Shown here: positions 12,126 to 24,717 of the stretch, one piece after another
How positions within the stretch are numbered: the stretch's first letter is position 1
Layout: the number at the start of each line of letters is the position of its first letter
Source: Augochlora pura
Taxonomy: Eukaryota; Arthropoda; Insecta; Hymenoptera; Halictidae
Assembly: GCF_028453695.1 (NCBI RefSeq)
Contig: NC_135782.1
Location: 11,780,001-11,844,000 of the forward strand
DNA: 64,000 bases
Reading direction: 5' to 3'
The notes under the pieces: model-generated
Seen by the model: the letters and a program-made list of their open reading frames with translations, nothing else
What the model was told of the DNA's origin: nothing
The model's database searches: none
Made by a program: the position numbers and the translations under genes

Positions 12126-12439
12126 GCGTTATTTTCTGTTAAAGAAGTTACATTACATTTGTGACTCACTGTATATGAATGGAAGTGTATAAGATAGCAA
12201 TGTACCTTATTGTATGCATCATTACTTACATTCTCAATCATGTTTTTCTTTCATTAGATTGCGTGTATAACCACCATTCATTTCTTGAACAATGCTGTTT
12301 AGACTCGAATTAGTTTACTTTTCAATGAATCCAACGTGTCAATTACACGGTCTCGCTAAATATATTCAGTAGGTTTGTAGTTACATGGCCATGGTTACGT
12401 CATCGGAACAACATGAAAATCTGCTTTTTATCTTCCTTT

Positions 12440-12990
12440 ATCACCGTTTCAGTGAGAACTCCGATGCGTCATGAAATCTTTTAAGACAGCTCGGTAAAAT
12501 ATGCACGATACCAGACAGAGTTCGCCAACGAAACGTTTACTCAGCCAGACTGCGTTACGTTTCTTTTTAAACAGATGCCCGGCAATTCGAGCGAAACCGT
12601 TCCACATTTTAATAACAAGGATTTATGTAACAGAAGAAAAAGTGAAACTGTACTTCTGCATCCGCCCACGATCGAGGATTACATGGTAGAATCAAGGTCA
12701 CCTCTTGCATTAATGCATCAGTTTAATGCCTCCCACGTGATTGGTTCTGACGAGTCACCTTGTTTCCAATCGCGTGTCAAGGTATCCCCGTTGCTTTGGA
12801 ATTTCACAAAGCCCCCGAAAATCAAGAATCCTTCATGACAGTTTCGCTCCAACGTTTCCCGAAATTCATTCACCTTAACACTTTACATGCCGACAGATTT
12901 CTGCACGTTTATCCAAGCCGAAAGTCAACAGTAAAGAATTCCTTAACTAACGGTACAAAGCAACAGCAATTTCATCCATGATTTAAATTT
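12440..12990. other. GC-richer island, no convincing gene
   Basis: Overlapping plus-strand frames of 62-87 codons are present but look compositional. TTAACACTTTACATGCCGACAG at about 12876 resembles the TTAA-flanked end of the element at 57282, without a partner. Confidence 0.25.
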
Positions 12991-14990
12991 TTATTTATCG
13001 TTAGGCATGCGGTTAAAAATGGTTTCGCGGTGAAATAGTCAGGATAAGAATGGAGAAAAATATTGATAAATCGTGTTTTACTTGTTTAAAAATTATGTGC
13101 CACAATTATAACATCTGTTTAATATATTGTGTAATTAAACACTTTGAATATCTTTCGTAGATAAATTGTTGCGTTTAGGTAATCCACGCTACATTTTTTT
13201 AATTTGTTTATTGTACACACGTTTATTTTTGCTGAGATTGTACTCTGTTAATTGTCCGATGCAGAGCCAATTTTTATGCAATGGGTACCAGAACATGTGA
13301 GCACAATTTTGCTAATGAAATTACTCCATTAAAAAATGAACGGTGTTTCCGATTCACATTCAAATTTTTATCGTTCGCTAATTATTTTGAAAAAATCGAT
13401 TTCTTTATTTTACAATTTACAAAGGACGTTTAAATAACTCGTATACTTTCATTTAGCGATACAAATTTCAGGGAATATGTAACCTTATATAATTTGTTTC
13501 ATTCTCCTATCTGAACGTGTAGTGGTCATACGAATTTCATACGCAGTTCCAAAATTCATATGAAAAAGTATAAAGGTTGTACAATGAAAAACTATCGGCT
13601 TCTGAGAAGATTATGCCAATAGTTTTCAAGAATTTTGGTCGGTCTATTAAAACGAGGCAATCGATGTCTGACGTGTGAACTTAATTAAATACTTTTCTTC
13701 AGTGTTAGGAAATCAATACCAAATATATGGATATATTGAATTATATAATATTACATAAAATATTATTTTTTATTATATGATAATTGAATTATATAATAAT
13801 AAGAAGAAGAAGAAAGGATATATATAATATGTACACCCCCTTTCATCTCATTACTATCAAATATGTAATCCTGTAGAGTACAATGCTTTTGTAAAATTTT
13901 GTCTGCATGTAAGGTATTGGAAATAACTAGTTTATAACCAAGTAAGACGATGTACTCTCTGAAAGTATATTATGAGGGGTTGCTGAAGAATTGTTAAAAC
14001 GCTTGGTAATTTTGAATGTGTCGCAAGTCGAATGATGGCACATTTAGAGGTTTATATTTCAGTTAAAGGTGGACGTTTCAAACGATTCTTATTAAAGTGC
14101 GTGAGTAGCTGATGAAAAATTTCTGTTGTAATTTTAGAAAATATGCTACATATGCATAAATAAATGACTATATGAATCTTTTCTTTCGCATTTTAGTGCG
14201 CCAAGCTTATGAATAAATGGCCACCTATTCTGACAAACTCTGTATATTTGCTTATACTTAAACTCCATAACTCGTTAGCGTGTACAAATGTAAATTTACT
14301 GTTGAGAGAAAGTTCATATATTTGCAAGATTAGGAAGGTACGTTGTCAATCGAATAATTTACTAATATGTAATCAATTTCATTTAAAAACGTACATAGTT
14401 ATATTTATTGTTTTTATCGTAATAACATTCGAACGGCGCACTCAGGGTTCATTTGATACCTGCCTAAACAAAAATTGATATCTGAATGTCACGTTTCGGA
14501 CAACTAATTTCAATTTTCATATGTTTCATCGAAGTCTGCAGCAAAATTAATACATCTAGAAGGAATGCCATAAAAAATATGTCAAAAAAAATTTATAAAT
14601 AGGAAGATAAATTGTATTATTTTATTTTTAGTATTAAATGTGTTATTTATTGGACAGTGCAAAGTACTTGAACAATATATTGTTCTTTAAAAGGGGATGT
14701 TACTTAACTGTAATCTGATTTATACTTACTCTAATTTGAAGAATATGTTTCTTACTGAACGTATTATAGAATAATTATTATTTAGTTCATTGTTCAATTT
14801 GTGTAGCTCGTTTATAAAATTAGCCTAAGGAAATATCAAAGATTAACTTAGACGAGAAACTTTTATTAACTACGAGAAACTTAAATTTCCAAAATTGACG
14901 GGGAAACTTTTCGGCAAAGCTAATATTATAGAATAAACTGTGTACATGACAGTGTGACAGTTAATTAAAATAAACATTGAAACAAATGAA
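12991..14990. other. AT-rich sequence with simple repeats
   Basis: GAATTATATAAT occurs twice near 13738 and 13788, followed by an AAG-rich microsatellite at 13800-13817. Otherwise nothing was recognised. Confidence 0.4.
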
Positions 14991-15009
14991 ATTTCATATT
15001 ACGGTTCAC

Positions 15010-15270
15010 TTTAATCGCGTTGCAAAGGAATTCCAAAATAGAACATTAAAATTACGAACGAGATATTTTTATTAATCGCACAATTCTGTTTTTAAATTCT
15101 CTTAACAATTCCTTATGCAAATTCATGTGTTTTGTGTGGAGTGATTATCAGAAACTGTAATCCAGTAAGACGTATTCAATTACAAAGGACGTTCAAAAAC
15201 AGATTAATAAAATTACCAAAGACGTCTCGTTTGTAATTTTATTATTCTGTGTTTAAATTCCCATTTAATT
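15010..15270. repeat. Diverged direct repeat, about 100 bp twice
   Basis: The stretches 15020-15120 and 15180-15270 align in the same orientation (CAAAGGA, ATTAA-AAAATTAC, TTTTATTA, ATTCTGT-TTTAAATTC), offset by about 160 bp. Confidence 0.4.
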
Positions 15271-15310
15271 GAATATATCCTGCTTGATTTTCGATAATTT
15301 TTTTTTCTGA

Positions 15311-15574
15311 TTACAGTTTTTGACGAACGCATAAATCTGCATAAATATCCGCAGTCTCCGTATTACTCGCTGCAAACTCTGTGGCCAGTGTTGTTTCGGT
15401 GATTTTCATTTTCGCATGTTGACCTCGAGAGAGAACAATCTTCCAAATATGTAATGTCTTGGTTTCTGGCATCAGTATGACGTAACACCCCGCGTCGGCT
15501 TGGACGAGAATCGAGAACATTACGCGATAAGACAGTCTGTCGCGAGTTATGTCCTACTTCGTTGCGAAAATCGT
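15311..15574 (-). pseudogene. Coding-like fragment, not recognised
   Basis: On the minus strand a 69-codon frame begins at ATG 15520 and ends with TAA at 15311. The same frame continues upstream past a TAG at about 15552 into further coding-like sequence. The text SILVQADAGCYVILMPETKT and IWKIVLSRGQ reads like a beta-sandwich protein and has local GC above background. A faint similarity of the WKIVL part to the (Y/W)EIV(L/I)GGW phrase of farnesoic acid O-methyltransferase-like domains was noticed, but the Gly-Gly-Trp is absent, so I do not assign it. It may be a decayed exon or chance. Confidence 0.25.
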
Positions 15575-15889
15575 CGGGTCCAAAGCCGCAAACTCCAAAG
15601 GATCAACTTTGCAACACCATAGCGAGCATGCTAGAGGTTGCCGAAACTTCTCCAAATTTCTCTGTCAATTACTCCAATTTTCTGCTTCATTATGGTTTCA
15701 CTTGTGGAGTATACATTATTACGATGAGAAGTATTAATTAACATTTTACAACTGAATTGTTACAAACTAAAATAAAATAACAGTTTGTTTTCTTCCTTAA
15801 GCAGTTGGATGTTGCAGTTTCTTCGACAAGTTACTGCTATTATACTGTATATGTTCGATTTTCTTCATGTTTTGTTCAAATACATCATT

Positions 15890-16350
15890 TTTTTTAAATA
15901 TATAATTTAGTAAAAAATATCTATGGGCAGTACTTGACAAATTTATTCTAATATTCTTCAAAAGGCAGCATCTTTTTTAAAACTTGGATTACACAACTAG
16001 AATTTTTTTTAAATGATAGTGGAAGTGGTTTACTAGCCAACCGTAATACATAGTGCTTTTTTAAAAATTTGCTATTACTTGGAATGTCGAAAAAAAAATA
16101 AGAAACTCATGTTTTTCAACTTTTTTGTCTGAGTCTATAAAATGCAAATTTAAAAAATCGCAAGGTTTTCATGAAAATATGTATTTTTAAAATGATTTTT
16201 TCATTCCAAATAGTAATAAAATTTAAAAAAAAGAGCATTATAGTCATTATGTGGTAGACTAGTATCGCTATCATTTGAAAAAGTTCTAGTCATTTAGTAC
16301 AAGTTTTAAAAAATATACTGCGTCTTAAACGGTATCCGTATACTGGTCAA
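15890..16350. repeat. Degenerate Tc1/mariner-like MITE
   Basis: Contains the phrases CAACTTTTTTGTCTGAGTCTATAAAATGC (with mismatches) and AAAAAGTTCTAGTCATTTAGTACAA, both counterparts of the 33384-33796 element. The ends are lost. Confidence 0.4.
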
Positions 16351-18400
16351 GAAGAATACTCGTCGCAAACAGTTAACTGGTTAATTAGTGTAATAACTGA
16401 AGATAATATAACTGCATCCTTAAAGTCTTCTAATCTTTCTCACTATTTTCTGTTTCACTGTCTCCATTTTATTATAAATGTAGGAAATGCACAATCTACT
16501 TATTATAATTTCGCGAACACATCATATGTTACAAAAACGAAAACATATGCAGAGATTATAATAAAAAGTTTATATTAAATAGTTGCGTTGTATTGAAATG
16601 ATATTCGTAAAAGCGACAGTAAAGTGAAACAAATTAATACGAATGAAAAAGATGAAATATAGAATAGTATTTTTTATTTTAGAAATACTATTCCTGTACC
16701 TCAACCCTTTTCACTCAATTATCCTCTGTGGGAGGATGTAAAACAGTTTCATGAAATCCGTATCAATACGATCTTTCATTAAATTTGAACATAAGTTAAA
16801 TTATCATTTGATATTTTCCACGAAGCGCGTTACTTATAATATTATTTAGCGAAGCTCGAGCTTTTTGGTAAGCGATCCGAGAAAATTTTCCGAGTACAAA
16901 GGGTTAGGAGTACAGCATGGAAGAATAATTGGCAAATGCGTTGGGGTAACGTTTTGTACGTGCCAGTGGATAGTAAACGCATTACACTCGCATATTCGAT
17001 CAGTGCTAAAGGACGTGTTAAACGTGACGACTGATTGCGAGTACTACGTTACGCGTTATGACTGGTAATCTACATCGCGAACGAAGCGCACCACTTAAGC
17101 TAAAAAGACTGTCCTTGTCGACAGGAGTCTTCATTACGAATATGTGTCTGCGTCAATAGAATCATTGTTCAAACGTTAACTTCGATGTGCGAAAACAGTA
17201 CCACATCGCGCATTATGTGATAACATCATCATAGAATTGAAATTGTTATCTCTCGTTCAACGCTTCCCTATAAAGTTTAGAAATTTTTAAGGTTGATATC
17301 GTGTTACCGTGAAATGCGAGTATACGAAGAGATTGCGATATTCAATATTAATGATCCCAGACGTTCCATATACCCCCGTTTATAAGCACACTTCCCGAAT
17401 TAAGATAATGATCTAGAAAGCAGTTGTGAAATCATTAATGGATACTTTTTTCTATTTATGCAGCTAAATATAATATACTTTACCATGAATATATTTAATA
17501 CTTTATTAATAACAAAAAATACCAAATTTTCTATTCGTCAATGTATCCGCCGCGTGCTCTTGTAACTTCTTTTACTAATATTAACATTTTGAATTTAATA
17601 CTACTAGATGTTACCGAATACACATGTATGTGCCACATACATCATTTATAACATCAGTTTATATTGTTTATTACCATTATTATTACTTATTAATTAAAAA
17701 TGCTACCTGTTCAGACAGCTTTGTATTGTACATACTTTATACGTACAAATAATTTTTTAAATGAAAATAATATAGTTTAAGAAAATTGATAATTGTTACC
17801 AAAGGGGTCAAAGGATACTCACCAAATTTTAATTCTAATTTTTTTATGTACGTTATTGTAGTCATCTAATAAAGGTCACAGATGTTTCAGTACATCGACA
17901 AAATTTTTAATAAAATCAATGAAAAATATATAACACATAAATTTGTATATGTTTAGAATGTATAATAATTTAAGACTGTGTGTATATGTATATATAGATT
18001 GAACGGTATTTACATTAATAATAATACTTGCAACATTTAATTTATTAAATAATGATTAAAATATCAACATTTTCTATAGTAATTTCACTGTACATCACAA
18101 TTTCAAACGTGTCTCACCTTTTATTTTTGATCTCACCTTTGACCACCACGATCATAGTAATAATTTTCAAAATAAATGCGCAGACTTTTATCAAAAGTCT
18201 GATAAGTTAGTGATAAGTCTGAAAAGTCAGATTTTTTTCAAAGTGGCCAAACGACGATTATACATATATTGTAGATAGGTAAGATAGGTATTTCCAAAGT
18301 ATCACTAAAAATTGTGTAAAAACTAAGAAAGATCAAGTTTTGTTTCACATTGTTTTCTTGACACGGCAGTGAATGCGTTCAAAGTGTATTTGCGATTTTA
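16351..18400. other. AT-rich sequence; GC-richer patch 16840-17260
   Basis: No gene or transposon end was recognised. CAGACTTTTATCAAAAGTCTG at 18181-18201 is a perfect 9-bp-arm hairpin with a 3-base loop. Confidence 0.4.
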
Positions 18401-18433
18401 AAGGCAAATGATATCAGTCGTGTGTCTTCATTT

Positions 18434-18844
18434 TCAAGAGTCAATTCCCATTTTTGAAATATCGGCCAATACATTCGCAAGAAGCTCGACGGTATCTCTG
18501 AAACACAATTTCTCATACTCCAGAACTTTTGAAGTAATCTTGTATATCTGATCGTGAGAAGCGTGGTCCAGCATGTGCCAGCCATTTTCGACGAATGGCA
18601 GACGTTTACGAGACCCACAGGTCCAAATATTTATGCTACCGTCGAGGTTCCTAGATCTATGATGTCAAATTTACTGTAAAACCTTGTAAACAGTTTTTTT
18701 TCGGGAGCAGATCCAGTGCGGCAGAACTGTCTGTAGTTTTCTTTATATCTCTTCTTCGTGATCGTGTTCGAAATTACTGAAAACCTGTGTTTTAACACGT
18801 TACAGGCGCGTACTTGGTAATTTCCGTTGCAGATGGCGGAAATT
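18434..18844 (-). pseudogene. Unrecognised protein-coding relic spread over three frames
   Basis: Reading leftward, one frame is open from about 18844 to a TAA near 18628 and includes RYKENYRQFCRTGSAPEKKL and FTRFYSKFDIIDLGTSTVA. A second frame, open 18664-18437 (76 codons), continues with NIWTCGSRKRLPFVENGWHM and DTVELLANVLADISKMG. A third frame then carries ELTLENEDTRLISFAFKIAN to a TGA near 18380. The pieces join end to end with small frame changes, and each has protein-like composition (amphipathic helices, Trp, Asp/Glu-Lys balance) and raised GC. This is what a frameshifted old gene or domesticated insertion looks like. A TTTTCAG acceptor-like site lies inside the first part. I do not recognise the family and assign no function. 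Confidence 0.45.
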
Positions 18845-18861
18845 CAGCGAATACCATTCAG

Positions 18862-18900
18862 AATTAAAGTCTACATAGTATTCAATTTTAGACTTTAATT
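18862..18900. repeat. Short perfect inverted repeat
   Basis: AATTAAAGTCTA (18862-18873) and TAGACTTTAATT (18889-18900) pair perfectly across a 15-base loop. Confidence 0.7.
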
Positions 18901-19340
18901 TCCTTTTAAGAAAACCATAACATCGATACGATTCATTGTTTACGTTATTTATTTTATTATTGCGATATAAGATTTATGACTTATTGACATATACCTTCCA
19001 CTCTAAACGTTGTTATAACTTCTTCAACTTAATTCGAAGCTAATTTGATTAAGCTGCAACAAGTACATATATCTATATATTTCTTTACATTGTAATTAAA
19101 ATAACGTCAATTTTATGACAGCAAATTGAATTTTCTTTTCGTCGATAAATCCACCGCGTTTTGAAAATATTTCTTGGATTCCGTTTCATTTCTCTCTCCA
19201 TCTAATATCATTTCGATAGCATATCGAATGAAATGAAATTAACATTCATTTTCATTGAACAAAATGCAATAAGTGGGAAAACTAATTGCATAAGTAACAA
19301 ACACATCTAACTTGAAAATTACAGTTTATACTAAATCAGC

Positions 19341-19370
19341 AAGTCTCCTGATACTTTTGAAAGGGGTGTA
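19341..19370. mobile_element. Isolated Tc1-like terminal repeat
   Basis: AAGTCTCCTGATACTTTTGAAAGGGGTGTA is a diverged form of the terminus at 24950-24978 (GTGTCCTAATACTTTTGAAG and following bases) and ends in TA. No left partner was found. Confidence 0.35.
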
Positions 19371-20750
19371 CAATCAAGTCTTTAGATTATAAATATGTGA
19401 TAAATGGAAGAAAAACATTTCGACAATTGTTATAAAAGAAATCTATTAGCTATGCCACTGAAATTCGTATATTAATAATAACGTAGAAGATAAGCAAGAT
19501 ACCCGAAATTATGTCAACAGTAAACATAATTTTTGTAAGATTCTTTCAATATAACAAAATATAACTCACATAATTTGTATTGTGTTTACTTTAAAAGAAA
19601 ATCGTTACAAAAAAAATGTTTAGAAATTATATGAAAAATGACATTCAAAATCATGGGATACGCGTAAGTGTCGCATGATTGAGTCCGTCATATTCGACAA
19701 TCAGCCAAGGAGGTACTTGTATTGACATACATACCATTTAAAATGACTTGAATTTTTTCGTCTAAATAATAACTTAGTTAAAGTATTAGTTATAGTATTT
19801 CCTATTATTTATTATTAGAATGACGAAAGAAATAAAAAGTTACACTTTCAACTTTTTTATTTGAACCTATAACGAAATTTTAAAAAATGCGTCATGTAGA
19901 ACTTAGTAACTTACATGCATGCTGAAAAATAGTATTCGTTTTATATGCATACTGAAAATTCTATACAAATCGGTTAACACAGGTTAAAGTTACATGGTTT
20001 CAAAACATGTAAAAATTTCTACATTTCTCACAGTTTTTGGTATAAAGCATTCATTAAAATTTTCATTGTACGCTCTCAACGGAATTATGATCTCCTAACA
20101 TCTCGAAAAAGAATCAAAATCGCCTAGAGCGTTTTTAACACTAGAAAGACGGGAGCTTGAAGCCGGGAAAATTACTGCTTTTCAGCAATATAGGTATAAC
20201 ACACATACATATACCGGAAATGAAGGAGGGGGAGGGGGCAACAACAATGATTAATAAACGCATTTATATGTTGCAGAAAAAGTCACAAAATTATAAAAAG
20301 CTGTGTCATTATTTACATAATTATTTTTCTAATTGAAATTGAAAAGCAGTCAAAATGACTTGCTTAGGCAATCTAGTGATAAAAAAGTTAAACCGTTTCA
20401 GAAGTTGTCTGAATACTTTTTCTACCGATTGTATTTTTTATACTTTTGCTTATAGCAAGCTCATTCTTTGTCTATCCAGGCTCGAATCAATTTCTCGAAG
20501 AATACTGCCTCATACGTTTAAATTCACACACTGGCATCCGAATCGATGTAAATTTAATCATGCGCTACTCTATTTAAGGATTAAAATCTGAAATAACATA
20601 CAATTATTCATCTAAAGAATTTTCGAAGATTTTTTATTGTAATTCGCAAGCGTGAATTTAGAAAATCTTTGCAGAAATATTTTTGCATTTTACGGAAGGT
20701 AGCTTTTTCTAAAAAATCATAGTTCTCGTGTATTCTTTTATTGATTCCCT
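19371..20750. other. AT-rich sequence with a degenerate MITE
   Basis: At 19840-19900 the phrase TCAACTTTTTTATTTGAACCTATAACGAAATTT resembles the Tc1-like MITE family. TTAACACTAGAAAGACGG at 20135 could be a TTAA-type end but has no mate. The rest shows nothing. Confidence 0.35.
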
Positions 20751-21180
20751 GTGCCGTTGTACCGCTTAATCAGATTTCGTGTGCCACTTCGGTAAAGCAA
20801 TTCCGTCGTTGAATTGACCATAATTCAATAGTGACTATAAAGCCATTTATCAGAAAGAGAGCAAAAACTGTTGAGCAAATTGCACGGGTTGAACGGACTG
20901 CTTGAATTCTCCCTTGTCTCACGGCAGCGCCTAAGAACAGCCTTCCTCCCGCCGTAAGATCGCGATCTCGAACGTTTGTGCGATAAAGGTGAACCAACAA
21001 TGGCCGTGTCGCGGCGACGCGGAATTAAAGTATTGTTAAACATGCTTCACACGGACAGGTAACGCACGCGTTCGCAAGCGTACGTGATATTGCTCTTATC
21101 GGCCCGCGGCATTATGAGGTTCAATTCCACGGTGGACATTCTCTACGCGAAACTGTTTCGTGATAATGGAATAGATTCGA
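20750..21180. other. GC-richer island, no convincing gene
   Basis: CpG-containing sequence with overlapping short frames on the minus strand (72 and 76 codons), none recognisable. Possible regulatory segment, unproven. Confidence 0.3.
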
Positions 21181-22099
21181 TTCCTACAATTTTACTGCTG
21201 TTCGAGGAATAACACAATCATACAATGAATTGCGTTAATATTCGGAAGTTTTTTTAAGCTCAATAAATATTTTCAAATTAGGTTGAATGACTTAAATCTT
21301 TTTGACATTAGATCGATTAGTGCCCCAGAGAATTAATAGAAGAGAAATTGTTTAAAATACGAAAAAAGCGTTTAAATGATCTTTTCCAATTTCTTTATTT
21401 GAGCTTCTAATAAAAAGTTAAGCAATAGGTTTTGTAGATCTCGGTTAATCTTTTAGATACTACGCGCCACTATAGTGGCTTTCGCGAATGGCTCATGCTT
21501 TACTCAATTGTTTTATTATTTATTAAAGCAAACAATTAAAGTGAAAGTGTGTATATACAATATTTTAAGAAAAGAATATATGTTATTAGTACTATATATA
21601 GATATCCGAAAAAAATATATATTAAGAGAAAATCATAATTTAGTTACGAAAAACTTTATTTGCGCAAAATCCTGCCGTATCTAAAAGGTTAAATAAAATG
21701 CTGTCATTCCTTCGTGACGAATATACTTGTGAGAAATAACTCTAAGCGATTGGGAAGAATTTTCTTACTTTAATATTCTTTTTTAAATTATATGTTTCAT
21801 AAAACGGTCGTATTTAAAGAAAATATGAAGAAAATCAAACGTAGAGAGTAATTTACACACATGTGGAACAAATCGCAACTGATTAATGATATGTAGATAG
21901 AGGATTTTTATACGAAACACAAATTGTCTCTATCAAGTCTACAGAACAAGAATTAAACAAACATGTGCCTCTTTTTTTAATAGTCTCAATAAATTGAAAA
22001 CAGTGCAATAATGAAATTATGAAATTTCTCTTGATCAATTTTGCTAAACATGCATACAATCTGCTTTGAATTCTTTTAAGATGTCAGATTGTCTAGTCT
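21181..22099. other. AT-rich sequence, MITE-like traces
   Basis: A TTTATTTGAGCTTCTAATAAAAAGTT phrase at about 21397 resembles the Tc1-like MITE family; no ends. Nothing else. Confidence 0.35.
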
Positions 22100-22563
22100 G
22101 GAAAAAAATGAGTAACAAAATGTTTGTTAAAATCGTAATTTCTTACAATGACAAAAAAAAATGAAACATAACGTCGTTTCGACTCTTTACATCCAAGTGT
22201 GTAATAAAAATTTAAACAGTGCGTTTTATACATCGCGATAAATTAGATACATGTTGAAAATTTCATCGAGATCGGTTTTTATTGTTACGAACTATAAACA
22301 ATTAATGATAATAAAAATCGTAGTTCTTGCAACTTTCGACCAATAATTACTAGAAATCTGGAGATTTTAAATTCAATGTCTCATAATTAGGTCAATCGAC
22401 TTCGACAAAATTTTCAACATGCATAGAAATGATCAAAATCTATGGAACGCATTGTTTAAATTTTCATTATATACTCAAATATAAACAATTAAAACAATGT
22501 TATGTTTTGTTGTTTTTTTCTGTTGCAACAAATTGCAATTGTTGTAAACATTTTGTTACTCAT
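22100..22563. mobile_element. Foldback (palindromic) MITE with about 170-bp arms
   Basis: The left arm 22100-22280 pairs with the right arm 22391-22563. Outer ends are TGAGTAACAAAATGTTTGTT and its complement AAACATTTTGTTACTCA. Inner blocks are GTGCGTTTTATACATCG-type sequence against CTATGGAACGCATTG and ATGTTGAAAATTTCATCGA against TCGACAAAATTTTCAACAT. Identity is moderate, so the insertion is old. There is no coding capacity. Confidence 0.75.
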
Positions 22564-23600
22564 TTCCTCGTACATCAGCTAATCTAACATTTAAAAGAAA
22601 AAAAATTCAAATCATTTGGTCTAATTTGAAAAAAGTAATTGGTAATATTAGGTGGTAATATTAGCGGTATTTATTATGTACGCTACTATTTCTAATAGAA
22701 TCGAAGGTTTACGGAAAGTTTTACTACTCCATACTTCTTCCAAATGTCAATACTTGAAAAGTTGATCTTGCAATTTGACACAACGAATATTATTTAATCT
22801 TGCTGTTCTTTCAAAATAAAGTCAATATGTTTTGCGAGATAGGTGTATCTATTTTGTGCAGAGCACAATGTGGTACTGCCTCATTTGCAGCTGATAGAGT
22901 GCAAGATAAAACTCTAGCCATTTTCGTAATCGTTAATGTATTGTGACTAGATTGTAGAACTTCATGAAAAAAGCCGTCGAAAAAGAAAATTAAATAAAAA
23001 TGTCTTCCCTCTTTGAATTATTACGATAAGTTGAATATAATAATGCCTTTTAAGTTTCTGGAGAATGTTAACAGTAAACGCAACATCGTTGGTCAAATAA
23101 CCATTTATCAATTTTCTATTTTAGGATTATTAAAATGACGGAAATGTTTTTATGCAAAATAATCAACTAAATTTATAAGATGGGATTTTTACAACATGAG
23201 ACGACTCGGTCGGATTTAGAGCTGGGTATGTCTCGTATTAATTATTTCATACGTGAAAGAACACATACAGTAGTGTATAATTATAAACACGAAATAACTG
23301 TTACATTGTTACATATATTTAAACGAAGACTTAACAAAATATCATTTGTATATTTTTATTTTCTATTATTTCTATATATAGAATTATACAAACAGGAAGT
23401 TTTGTTAAGTTTTTGTTTAAGTATCATTAAAAAAGTAAATGTTACTTTGAGTCTATAATTATTTACAGCACTGTTCTGTATTTTTCGAAATGTTCATGAA
23501 ACACGAGAATAGATTAAATGAAAACTATGGTAGTATCATGTTTTCAATCTTTTGAGACGAAGCAGACTGATTCCGCAAAGTGGCACAGTCGAAATTTAAC
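22564..23600. other. AT-rich sequence, nothing recognised
   Basis: GGTAATATTAGGTGGTAATATTAGCGG near 22640 is a short direct duplication. A 92-codon plus-strand frame at 23180-23458 is low-complexity and not supported as a gene. Confidence 0.4.
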
Positions 23601-23606
23601 CCGCGG

Positions 23607-23936
23607 TACCAGAAAATAAAAATCTGGGTTCTTCCAGAGTACCTGAGCAGGGAAGGTAAAGGAGGATGCCAGAAATTAGTAGCGAGAGCGAGATGTGGAA
23701 ATATGGAAAGATGAAACAGATATTGGGAGAAAGAAGAAGAAAGAAACTGTGACCTGTGTGGGGAGAAGTTTGGTACACTGGAGCATCTCGTAAGAGATTG
23801 CAGAAAAACGAAAAGAGGAGTGGTGATCGAGGAGGTAGTAAGCGGTAGAAAGAACGAGAAGGTGGAGAAATGACTGGGCAAGGTAGAGAGAAAGAGAAAA
23901 GAAAGGGCAAAGGAGAGGGCTTTATTAGGATTTTAA
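23607..23936 (+). pseudogene. LINE ORF2 C-terminus with CCHC zinc motif (R1/I-type)
   Basis: One frame of 110 codons runs from 23607 to TAA 23934-23936 and is interrupted by TGA at 23712-23714 and TGA at 23871-23873. It contains CDLCGEKFGTLEHLVRDC, a C-x2-C-x8-H-x4-C motif placed near the end of the protein. This is where R1, I and related LINE clades carry their C-terminal zinc knuckle. The basic, Glu/Lys/Arg-rich tail and closely following 3' UTR agree. Endonuclease and RT are absent, so this is a 5'-truncated dead copy. Minus-strand frames of 104 and 118 codons over the same bases are shadows. Confidence 0.65.
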
Positions 23937-24158
23937 GGTAATAAACGATAGATAAAGCAAAGGCAGAGCAAGTGTGATAGAGAGGTATGGGTAGATGGCA
24001 GAAACGGTTTTTAGTCAGTAGGTGTATGAGATAAGTGTGTGAATGAGAATGTATATAATGAATGAAAGGTTAAGATAGCAATGTAGAGTCAGGTTATTGT
24101 AAACCAAGTCCTATTTCTTGGCCGAGAGGCTGAAAATAAATAAATATTATTATTATTA
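23607..24158 (+). mobile_element. 5'-truncated LINE, ORF2 tail plus 3' UTR ending in (ATT)n
   Basis: After the ORF2 stop come about 190 bases of purine-rich 3' UTR. It ends with TTGGCCGAGAGGCTGAAAAT (a small CCGAGAGGCT hairpin) and then AATAAATATTATTATTATTA. Such a short stem followed by a TATT/ATT microsatellite tail is characteristic of I/R1-group LINEs. Confidence 0.65.
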
Positions 24159-24159
24159 T

Positions 24160-24717
24160 GTTAGGTTCAGATGGTCTTCATTTTGTATGATACTGTTAGA
24201 TTATTTGCAACTAGAACGATACTGCTAAATTATCGCATTAATTAGGTTATATCAAGATCATGATTACAATATATTTGAGCAAAACTGTAAAATAAGAATT
24301 AAAAAGACTGAAATGTGAATTTTTACGCTTGTACTATTTCTATATAGTTTTGAATAGTTTAAGCAGCCTTAGAAAATAATATGTTTTCAAATCTTCGTTT
24401 GTATAATCTAATGGGAGATAAACATAAAGATAACAGTGAAATAATTTTACGGTCCGTAAACTATAGTCTAGTATAACTACTTTCGTATCTCGTAAGTATT
24501 CGAGAAAGGAATCAAATATGAAATACTACTTCATTTTTCGAACGTTATTCTATCAATTTACATTGGTCATTGACATCGAGTACAGTGGAAAACGAACTTC
24601 ATTTCTTAAATTCATTGAAACACTGCCGTCGTAATGTTACGTTAAGAAAAATTAAATGATAGACTTGCAGTTTGCCCTAAATACCCTTACCAGTTTATCC
24701 ACTGGCGCAGCTATTAA
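24160..24717. other. AT-rich sequence, nothing recognised
   Basis: The last part (about 24680-24717) may already belong to the Tc1-like fragment that follows. Confidence 0.35.

Noticed and set aside
12876..12900. TTAACACTTTACATGCCGAC as a piggyBac-like end
   Set aside because: No matching inverted end or second TTAA was found downstream.
23525..23910. Minus-strand frames of 118 and 104 codons
   Set aside because: They are shadows of the purine-rich LINE ORF2 tail on the plus strand.
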